Shown here: positions 1 through 5,349 of the stretch, piece after piece
Layout of the letters: each line of letters opens with the position of its first letter
How positions within the stretch are numbered: position 1 is the first letter of the stretch
Assembly: GCA_030430725.1 (NCBI GenBank)
Contig: JAUIKP010000240.1
Location: forward strand, 1-5,744
Direction: 5' to 3'
DNA: 5,744 nucleotides
Source: Nitrospiria bacterium
Lineage (GTDB): Bacteria; Nitrospirota; Nitrospiria; Nitrospirales; UBA8639
Position numbers and translations under genes: made by a program
Notes under the pieces: generated by a model
The model's input: the letters and a program-made list of their open reading frames with translations, nothing else
Told to the model about the DNA's origin: nothing
Databases searched by the model: none

Positions 1-489
1 CCCCAGCTCAATCGCTTGTCCTTCAAACGACTCCATCAGCATGGTGTAGAACTCTTCAAAAATCTGCCATGAAAGCTTGGGGTTCAGCGTAGAGGAATTT
101 TTCCTCAGGATACCCATGCCGAGCGCTTGCATCGCGTCGCCGGTATTGACGGCGATTGGAATCCCATATTGCGTATGCAGGGTCCGATGTGTGCGTCGAA
201 ACTCACTCCCGTCTTCGATGTCGTCGTGAACGAGAAAGGCGTTGTGGAGCATTTCAATTGCGGCTGCGGAATCAAGGGCATCCTCAAGGCGGCCACCAAA
301 GGCTCGACAGGTGGCCAGACAGAGAGCAGGGCGGAGCCCTTTTCCGGAACGTTCCAGATATTCCCGCACCGGGACGTAGAGATAACGACGTGGCTCTTTG
401 TCGGGAAGCGATCGTTGCAGAGCGGCCAGTGTCTGGCGACGGTAGTTACCCAATCGTTCAAGAAATGCCTTGTAATCCTGAGAATCCAT
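1..489 (-). CDS. Polyprenyl diphosphate synthase, N-terminal half (partial, 3' end outside window)
   Basis: This is a trans-isoprenyl diphosphate synthase of the polyprenyl synthetase family. Such enzymes condense isopentenyl diphosphate onto an allylic diphosphate to make C15-C20 or longer chains in the cytoplasm. The 163 visible codons run in frame to the window edge, and family members are usually 300-360 residues, so roughly half is missing. Visible motifs are GKGLRP (residues 49-54, pyrophosphate/IPP binding), the first Asp-rich motif D89-D90-I-E-D93 in the context FLVHDDIEDGSEFRR, and YGIPIAVNTGDAM (108-120). The motif is the short DDxxD form without the two-residue insert of bacterial FPP synthases, and F85 sits four residues before it, where chain length is set. 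The product length cannot be called because the second Asp-rich motif is outside. The ATG at 489 lies 23 bases after the FAD oxidoreductase stop, with only a weak AGG upstream, so co-transcription or coupling is likely. Confidence 0.93.
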   Translation of the reverse strand, partial: MDSQDYKAFLERLGNYRRQTLAALQRSLPDKEPRRYLYVPVREYLERSGKGLRPALCLATCRAFGGRLEDALDSAAAIEMLHNAFLVHDDIEDGSEFRRTHRTLHTQYGIPIAVNTGDAMQALGMGILRKNSSTLNPKLSWQIFEEFYTMLMESFEGQAIELG

Positions 490-512
490 GACTTTATAAA
501 CCTATGGGGGGT

Positions 513-2582
513 TCATGGTTTTTGCACGATTCGAAGTCGGCCGGGTTGCCGTGGTTTCCTTTCACCTTCCCACCCATTCATTCCCTGGGCCTGTGCTCCA
601 GGTCTGGGCCTGACCTCTGTGAGGCCACCGTCAGACGGAATCATCTCCCTGACCTCCTCGACGATCGAATGGACGGGTTTTGTCACCTCCAGCAGCTCTT
701 CTATCGGGGACGTCTGGTTGTCGTTCACGACCCCAGGCAAGCTGTTGGCGACTTCAAAAGTTTCAGACAAGCGCTGAAACGAACGACTGTTAATACTGGA
801 TAGTGCACCTGTTTTTCCCAATACCTCGAGTATCGGTTTCGCGATACTGATGAGGGCTAATGGGTCTTCCCATGGCAAGTTCTGTTCCCATCGGGCCCGG
901 TCATATTCACGCCAGGGTAGGAGAATCTCCGGTTCATGAAGCGCCCATACGCGACAGCGGGTTGCCCCGGACCCACTGTGGTCCAGTATGCCATTGACCG
1001 CTCTTCGAGCAGCCTCATTGGCCGCTTCCATTGTGGCCAGGTCGGTATGGGTTCGCACATAGTCTGCCGCAAGGAATAAATTTGGAATGGCCGTCACGGC
1101 ATCCGGCCTCAGACGCCACGTATCTTTAAGATTCACCAGAAGTGGCTCGACGTTTTCCTGTAACTTCCTTTCCTCGGGATCATGGCGGATATCCGGATCC
1201 AAAAACCAATGGTCCAAGTCTTCATCCCGCAGGACCATCCTTCCATGCATATCGTTGAGGCTGCGCTTGAGTTGCTCCCAGGTCTCCATGGCGATTTCCT
1301 CACGAGTGCAGTCGCTGGCCTTTTTCCCATAGAGCACCCCTTCGGTTTCCCAGTCGGAGATATCGACCGAGAGAATATCCCGGGTATCCCCGTCACTGAA
1401 TTTGGCTAGGTCAAAGTCATGCCAGAACTGTCCCTGGGAAATTGAAGTGAGGGCCCAGGGCGTGTCAACAAAGATCACATGGCCGTGGGCAATGGGCAAC
1501 GGGTGTGTGATGTAAAACTGGATGCCGTTCATCCAGGCCACATTTTTTGCCAACTCAGATAGATGGCTCAGGCGCGGGTCGGCTTCTTGAAGCCTCAGAT
1601 TGATCAAGGGTGCTATCCGTTCAACCGGGAGTGCCGCTACAAAATAATCGCCGGATACGGGTGTTTTTATGCCGTCCTTTTCCACCGTAATACTCTGTAC
1701 GCGTCCGTGGGAAAAATTGATGGACTGAACCGTACAATCCAGGTGGTATTTCACACCGCGACGTTCTAAATAGTTCAGCCATGGCCGAATCCATACCGTG
1801 TTCGTCGGTCCGTTGAGTAAACGATCGCTGGTTGGGATGGTCGGGTCAATAATGTCAAAGACCAGTTGAAGAAAGATGTTCCCGATTGTGCGTGTATTGG
1901 CAAGGTGAGCTTGAGAGGCGACGAGAGAGCGGGTGATTCCGTGCCCGAAGAATTTTTTATAGTCTTTGGAACCTTGCGAAGCTTTAATAAATTCCCACCA
2001 TCCGATTTTTTCATATTCATCCAGCCGGCGTTCGTGGGAGGAGGTCGCGATCTGCCAAACCCGCCCTCCAAAGAGCTGCATCTCATGGAGCGATACACCA
2101 ACTTCATCAGATAACACCTTGAGGACAGCGTTAATGGAGGATTTCATATCCTGGGGAGTCTGTGGAAATCGGGAGGGAAGGACCATTTCGTCTGCCCCTT
2201 CCCTGGCCAGTAACAGCTGAGTGGTTTTGACCAGATTGTCAGAAACTTTCCCCTGTCCGTAAGGAATCCGATCCATGGTATCCACGATGTGTTTGTAGAA
2301 ACCCGGGAAAAACCGAAAGCCGTGCTCGCCCGGAAGCCAGGGAGCCTTCTCGTTCGGACCTAACTCATGCCCTTTCATCCGCCGCCATTTCGCAATGGCC
2401 GGCCCCTGGGTGCCCTGGCTCCCACGATCATCAATGGATTCAAGTACGGGAATGCTGCGAGCCTTTCCCCCAGGGATCTCTTGTCGTTCAAAGACTTCGA
2501 CATCAAACCCTCGCTCAGCCAGCTCATGTGCCGCACTCATGCCGCCGATACCCCCACCGAGAATTATGACTTTTTTGCCCAT
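513..2582 (-). CDS. FAD-dependent amine oxidase / carotenoid-desaturase-like oxidoreductase with long C-terminal extension
   Basis: This 689-residue protein belongs to the FAD/NAD(P)-Rossmann amine-oxidase superfamily that includes phytoene and zeta-carotene desaturases and hydroxysqualene dehydroxylase (HpnE-type). Visible motifs are the dinucleotide-binding GGGIGGMSAAHELAERG (residues 9-25) with the acidic strand end VEVFER, the FAD-contact motif GGKARS (38-43), the signature GEHGFRFFPGFYKH (85-98), and the C-terminal flavin motif FLAADYVRTHTDLATMEAAN (503-522). The catalytic core ends near residue 535. About 150 more residues follow: a conserved-looking Trp-rich segment (545-572), amphipathic helices (573-650), and a Pro/Gly/Arg-rich tail ending PGRLRIVQKP. 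The start at 2582 puts the Rossmann strand at residue 4, as usual, although the nearest purine run (GGGAG) directly abuts the ATG. The substrate is not identifiable from motifs. The adjacent prenyl synthase suggests an isoprenoid or carotenoid/triterpenoid substrate. Other flavin amine oxidase activities remain possible. Confidence 0.92.
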   Translation of the reverse strand: MGKKVIILGGGIGGMSAAHELAERGFDVEVFERQEIPGGKARSIPVLESIDDRGSQGTQGPAIAKWRRMKGHELGPNEKAPWLPGEHGFRFFPGFYKHIVDTMDRIPYGQGKVSDNLVKTTQLLLAREGADEMVLPSRFPQTPQDMKSSINAVLKVLSDEVGVSLHEMQLFGGRVWQIATSSHERRLDEYEKIGWWEFIKASQGSKDYKKFFGHGITRSLVASQAHLANTRTIGNIFLQLVFDIIDPTIPTSDRLLNGPTNTVWIRPWLNYLERRGVKYHLDCTVQSINFSHGRVQSITVEKDGIKTPVSGDYFVAALPVERIAPLINLRLQEADPRLSHLSELAKNVAWMNGIQFYITHPLPIAHGHVIFVDTPWALTSISQGQFWHDFDLAKFSDGDTRDILSVDISDWETEGVLYGKKASDCTREEIAMETWEQLKRSLNDMHGRMVLRDEDLDHWFLDPDIRHDPEERKLQENVEPLLVNLKDTWRLRPDAVTAIPNLFLAADYVRTHTDLATMEAANEAARRAVNGILDHSGSGATRCRVWALHEPEILLPWREYDRARWEQNLPWEDPLALISIAKPILEVLGKTGALSSINSRSFQRLSETFEVANSLPGVVNDNQTSPIEELLEVTKPVHSIVEEVREMIPSDGGLTEVRPRPGAQAQGMNGWEGERKPRQPGRLRIVQKP

Positions 2583-2622
2583 CTCCCTACTCTTCTTTAA
2601 ATACCTGAAAAATTTTCCAACC

Positions 2623-2641
2623 AGTCCTGACGTTTAGGACT
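2623..2641. repeat. Inverted repeat (6-base stem, 7-base loop)
   Basis: The arms AGTCCT and AGGACT flank a 7-base loop. Read on the plus strand, the repeat is followed by six T (2641-2646), so it looks like a weak terminator for plus-strand transcripts, but no plus-strand gene precedes it. Read on the minus strand, it lies 41-59 bases before the FAD oxidoreductase start and covers the stop codon of the 12-codon frame. It may act as an operator or leader-RNA hairpin, or it may be incidental. The stem is short. Confidence 0.35.
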
Positions 2642-2672
2642 TTTTTATAGGCCTAAGATATCTTTGACTCAT
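2634..2672 (-). CDS. Possible 12-codon leader peptide with strong Shine-Dalgarno site
   Basis: A short reading frame encoding MSQRYLRPIKKS is preceded by a clear ribosome binding site (AGGTGG within GGGAGGGAAAGGTGGAATC, a few bases before the ATG). Both site and spacing are better than those of the FAD oxidoreductase gene itself. Its last sense codons are ATA AAA AAG TCC, followed by TAA, so they contain the heptamer A AAA AAG in the phase used for -1 slippage. A hairpin overlaps the stop. It could be a translated leader, a chance AUG behind a purine run, or the remnant of an older start, because this frame is in phase with the oxidoreductase gene and separated from it only by the TAA. No homologue is recognised. 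Confidence 0.25.
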   Translation of the reverse strand: MSQRYLRPIKKS

Positions 2673-2844
2673 GATTCCACCTTTCCCTCCCTATTACAGC
2701 TTCATCGGCTGTGGGTATTCACAAGCAAGATGTACCGTACAAACGACTTTCCCACACCAAGGAAGCCCTCAGTCCGCCCTGGAAAAGGCCCGCTTTCAGC
2801 TTTCTGTGACTTTGATAGGGGCCATTATTTTAAGGCCGCTACAA

Positions 2845-3282
2845 TTATTGGGAGCAGTGAATTTCCCCAGCGCAGATTCCACCGGTTGTACGGTGCAAAT
2901 TTTCTCCAATATAAATATTGATATCGAACTCACAGTCCGGATCGAAGGCGTTCTTGGGCAATTTAAATTCCAACGGTTCCGATTGCTGGCTACTTAACAA
3001 CGGGAGCAAAACCTGTTCTTGAGAACCTTTATTCGGAAAATTTACCTCTACTTTGGCTTCTGTATCAGCGGGAATATCTCCCCCTTCGTTCTGGATAATA
3101 ACGGTCAAATGACCCTTCTCGATCCCTCTGCAGAAGCTCAAAGGACCCACTTTTCCTTTATCCGGCACTGGTCTCAAAATGGGTGGCTGTGTTGGGGCAG
3201 ATATTTGGTTGCCTCTCTTTTTTGCAGGCTGTTTTTTGGAAGGTGTTTTCTTTTGGACTGGCGGTTTTTTTTCTTTTGTCAT
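2845..3282 (-). CDS. Small protein: Lys/Pro-rich tail plus CARDB-like beta domain
   Basis: This 145-residue protein is not assigned to a characterised family. Residues 1-45 are low-complexity and strongly basic (nine Lys and one Arg in the first 23, with many Pro and Gln), and are probably disordered. Residues 50-138 read like one CARDB/Ig-type beta-sandwich: CRGIEKGHLTVIIQNEGGD, then AKVEVNF, LLPLLSSQQSEPLEFKLP, and a final hairpin DCEFDINIYIG ending in GGICAG, which resembles the end of CARDB repeats. Four Cys (51, 117, 137, 143) could form disulfides or bind metal. The frame is open back to a TTG at 3315. The ATG at 3282 is preferred because AAGAAAGG lies about 11 bases upstream, which puts the start 35 bases after the shell-gene stop. 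There is no signal peptide. The gene follows the encapsulin-like gene directly and is probably co-transcribed with it. A scaffold, cargo-adaptor or decoration role is only an inference from position. Confidence 0.8.
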   Translation of the reverse strand: MTKEKKPPVQKKTPSKKQPAKKRGNQISAPTQPPILRPVPDKGKVGPLSFCRGIEKGHLTVIIQNEGGDIPADTEAKVEVNFPNKGSQEQVLLPLLSSQQSEPLEFKLPKNAFDPDCEFDINIYIGENLHRTTGGICAGEIHCSQ

Positions 3283-3317
3283 TTCTCTTAATACCTTTCT
3301 TGATAAAAATTGCAATT

Positions 3318-4247
3318 CTATGCCGGACTAAGGGCCAAAAGGGCCTTTGGTTGTTTAATGCGAAGGGTAAAACGCTCGGACACGCGGTAAACGTGACGTG
3401 GCTCCATCGTGACCTGGATAGGCGTAACCGAGATATCGCTGGCCAATACCAAATCAACAGGATCACCAGCCATGGACATTAAAACTCCGAACCAAGGTCG
3501 TATCGTGCTGGACCGCAATAACGGACCGTTTAAAAATGGCTTGATTCGATCTGAAGGCATCACAAGTGAAGTAGTGGGCGTATGAGCCAATTCAAAGAGT
3601 TCGGTGCTTAGAACAAGGGCGAATGGTCCTAGATATCCTCCCTCTTCTAGATATGATATTCCCTTCGTTATGTCCCTCACGAACGTTTCTGGAGAATATG
3701 CAAGCGTGCCATTCAGAAGATTGTACGCACCAGTAAACGACACCGGCGGGGACCCTAGAAGGGTTGCAGTGTTTAAGAGTCCTCTCCATATCGCCCCGCT
3801 CGAAACGGTAAAAACATTTGGTAGGGGGGGAACAAATTGCATATTATTAAAAGGGTTTGCTGAGTTCTGACCTCGAAAGATCAGCCAATCCTCGATCCGC
3901 CCAATAATATTCGCGGCGCGCCGAAACATACTAAGAGCGCTGGAAAGGTCCGGTTGGGCCATTTGCGAATTTCTGATCTGAACATTCACGGAGATGGTTG
4001 TAAGCGGTCGCGTTGTTCGGTCGTCAACTGCCAGGCGGTTAAGGGGTCCATTTGGTAGGGGTAGGGGATTAGCCTGGTTGTCAAAAAAGTCCTGTGTTGG
4101 CACGGAATCAGTATCTGAACTCAAAGGGCCATTGCGTGGCAAAAACGATGCAGCTACGCGTACCTTTCTTGCTTCATCACGAACTGTCTGCTGTACGAGA
4201 CTCCATTGGTCTTCCGTCCATTGACCGGGGGGATTTTCCTGTTCCAT
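3318..4247 (-). CDS. Divergent encapsulin-like shell protein (HK97 fold, family 1 / Linocin_M18-like)
   Basis: This 309-residue protein resembles bacterial encapsulins, which self-assemble into icosahedral protein cages that hold cargo enzymes. The N-terminal segment TEDQWSLVQQTVRDEARKVR (residues 11-30), followed by NGPL, matches the encapsulin cargo-binding helix (in Thermotoga maritima LTEKQWQEIDNRARE...GPYG). PDLSSALSMFRRAANIIGRIEDWLIFRG (99-126) matches the central helix ending IFRG. GYLGPFALVLSTELFEL (204-220), then LNGPLLRSSTIRPWFGVLM, VDLVLASDISV, and YRVSERFTLRIKQPKALLAL (287-306), follow the encapsulin A-domain order to its end. Typical family 1 shells are about 265 residues. The extra length lies at residues 43-80 and 127-200. 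The usual GQDLSIGY is replaced by ASDISVTP. A strong Shine-Dalgarno site suggests high expression. A prophage HK97 capsid is the alternative, but no terminase, portal or protease is nearby. The assignment rests on motif alignment by eye. Confidence 0.82.
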   Translation of the reverse strand: MEQENPPGQWTEDQWSLVQQTVRDEARKVRVAASFLPRNGPLSSDTDSVPTQDFFDNQANPLPLPNGPLNRLAVDDRTTRPLTTISVNVQIRNSQMAQPDLSSALSMFRRAANIIGRIEDWLIFRGQNSANPFNNMQFVPPLPNVFTVSSGAIWRGLLNTATLLGSPPVSFTGAYNLLNGTLAYSPETFVRDITKGISYLEEGGYLGPFALVLSTELFELAHTPTTSLVMPSDRIKPFLNGPLLRSSTIRPWFGVLMSMAGDPVDLVLASDISVTPIQVTMEPRHVYRVSERFTLRIKQPKALLALSPA

Positions 4248-4255
4248 AGCTTCTT

Positions 4256-4265
4256 CACCTCTCCT
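4256..4265 (-). promoter_or_regulatory. Strong ribosome binding site of the encapsulin-like gene
   Basis: On the minus strand the sequence reads AGGAGAGGTG, two overlapping Shine-Dalgarno cores, with 8 bases to the ATG at 4247. It is the best ribosome binding site in the window. It fixes the start codon and fits a structural protein needed in many copies. Confidence 0.8.
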
Positions 4266-4287
4266 GAATAATGAATAAGGACACCAA

Positions 4288-4383
4288 TTAAATGAAGACG
4301 GTCATTCTGGGTGGCGTATTAAAGTTAATCCGGATATCTGCGTTAGCATCCATAATTTGGTATCGAAATTTTCCCACGAAGTT
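4288..4383 (-). other. In-frame open continuation of the DUF3237 gene past its TAG stop
   Basis: Directly after the TAG stop of the DUF3237 gene (4386-4384), the same frame stays open for 31 codons to a TAA at 4290-4288. It begins NFVGKFRYQI and ends TPPRMTVFI. An internal ATG (4353) would give a 21-residue peptide, but it has no ribosome binding site. The DUF3237 domain already looks complete at its own stop, so the extension is not needed for the fold. It may be read-through, a recent nonsense mutation in a longer tail, or chance; an open run of this length is not rare. Confidence 0.25.
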
Positions 4384-5259
4384 CTAAAACAATCCGTACA
4401 GGTCATATTCATAAATTGGTTCTTTCATGATGACCCGGCCGATTCCGATGCATTGTAATCGGTTAACCCACAGGTACTTAGGGTGGGAGGTAATCATCCA
4501 GGGGGTTGTCCTTGTGGGTGGTGTGGGTGGCCATTTATTCTTCAAAAAATTTTCGTATCCCTTCTCCCCCAATTCGAAGTACCCTGGGTAGTGGATAAAG
4601 ATCAATGCTCCATCGCTGGTCTCCAGCGTGGCACGCACATCCATGATCCCGACCCCGTCCCGCCGAATGGTCATCCAATCTCCACCCTCGTGATTTATTT
4701 TCCCGTTAAGTTTTGGTCCGATAAATTCACCACTGCTGATGTACCAGTTGACCTTAATGCCTTCCGGAGTCTCTCCGATGATTTCTGGAGGACTACCGCC
4801 AAGATGAATTGTGAAATGGGAAAGATATTCGAGGCTGAACGGCAAGCGACCATCAGACAGATCTGGTTGAGATGCTTCGTCGGGTTTAGATGCGGGTGGG
4901 GCGGAACGTGAAATTTCAAATCGACGGTTCAATCCCGTCACAGCGCATGGGTTCGGTACCCGCCGTCCGCTACTTTCGCCGATAACGGTATACTCGACCT
5001 TCGACCCAGGAGGGAGCTTCGGAAAGGTTGCTTGAAAGTACTGCCGCCCGGCACCATATTCAGTTCGCAACTCCGTTGCGCGGACGGTGCGCTCGAAACC
5101 TCCATCGACACGATACAGGATACTGACCGTATTGCCAGGATTTGCAGGAGAGACACCGGCGATGATACTGAGATTGTCCCCTGATTCCATAACCCCATCT
5201 GGCGCGGGAGTATCCTCTGTGCCGTACCAAAGTGTGAGCCCCTCGTGGGTGTATCGCAT
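4384..5259 (-). CDS. Two-domain protein: Ig-like N-terminal domain and DUF3237 C-terminal domain
   Basis: This is a 291-residue protein of unknown function with no signal peptide or membrane segment. Residues about 5-118 look like an Ig/fibronectin-type beta-sandwich: LTLWYGTEDTPAP, then LSIIAGVSPANPGNTVSILYRVDGG, YFQATFPKLPPGSKVEYTVIGE, and RRFEIS. A Pro/Ser/Asp-rich linker covers 119-138. Residues 139-291 match the DUF3237 beta-barrel family by motif order: PFSLEYLSHFTIHLG, IGETPEGIKVNWYISSGEFIGPKLNGKI, GGDWMTIRRDGVGIMDVRATLETSDGALIFIHYPGY, PKYLWVNRLQCIGIGRV, and the C-terminal YEYDLYGL. DUF3237 proteins are calycin-like barrels without an established general activity and might bind a small hydrophobic ligand. 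The start at 5259 follows a purine run (GGGGGAAAGGG). The gene lies 136 bases upstream of the encapsulin-like gene on the same strand, so a shared transcript is plausible. Fusion of DUF3237 to an Ig-like domain is unusual, since the family is commonly a single domain of about 150 residues. Confidence 0.85.
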   Translation of the reverse strand: MRYTHEGLTLWYGTEDTPAPDGVMESGDNLSIIAGVSPANPGNTVSILYRVDGGFERTVRATELRTEYGAGRQYFQATFPKLPPGSKVEYTVIGESSGRRVPNPCAVTGLNRRFEISRSAPPASKPDEASQPDLSDGRLPFSLEYLSHFTIHLGGSPPEIIGETPEGIKVNWYISSGEFIGPKLNGKINHEGGDWMTIRRDGVGIMDVRATLETSDGALIFIHYPGYFELGEKGYENFLKNKWPPTPPTRTTPWMITSHPKYLWVNRLQCIGIGRVIMKEPIYEYDLYGLF

Positions 5260-5349
5260 TACCCTTTCCCCCTATCGGCTAAGGACCGTTGACTTGAAAG
5301 GCGTGTTGTCCGTCCCGGCTTGATCAGGCTACCCTTTTGGTCAGGAGTG

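Larger units (their letters stand above)
2583..2844 (-). other. Intergenic region upstream of the FAD oxidoreductase gene
   Basis: This 262-base gap separates the CARDB-like gene from the FAD oxidoreductase gene. It is the longest non-coding stretch in the window and the most likely place for a separate promoter or control site. It contains an 11-base palindrome, a strong Shine-Dalgarno site with a 12-codon reading frame, and a hairpin. I did not find a convincing -35/-10 pair by eye, and no intrinsic terminator follows the upstream gene in the minus-strand sense. Confidence 0.5.

Noticed and set aside
127..777. 216-codon plus-strand open frame
   Set aside because: It lies antisense across the prenyl synthase start and the FAD enzyme C-terminus, both of which have clear family motifs. 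Its own translation shows no recognisable domain.
2623..2646. Intrinsic terminator on the plus strand (hairpin plus six T)
   Set aside because: No supported plus-strand gene precedes it, the stem is only six base pairs, and on the coding strand the hairpin is not followed by T. It is kept only as an inverted repeat.
2671..2997. 108-codon plus-strand open frame across the intergenic gap
   Set aside because: It overlaps the C-terminus of the CARDB-like gene antisense. The minus-strand frame reads as a coherent beta domain, while this one has no domain and no good ribosome site.
3283..3315. TTG start for the CARDB-like protein (156 residues)
   Set aside because: The ATG at 3282 has a purine-rich site about 11 bases upstream and begins directly with the basic tail. 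The TTG has no ribosome site and overlaps the likely one.
3318..4247. Prophage major capsid protein
   Set aside because: No terminase, portal, protease, tail or integrase gene is visible, and the neighbours are metabolic. The N-terminal helix and A-domain wording are closer to encapsulin than to phage capsids as far as can be judged by eye.
4483..4911. 142-codon plus-strand open frame
   Set aside because: It is fully antisense to the DUF3237 domain, whose motifs run continuously through this region.
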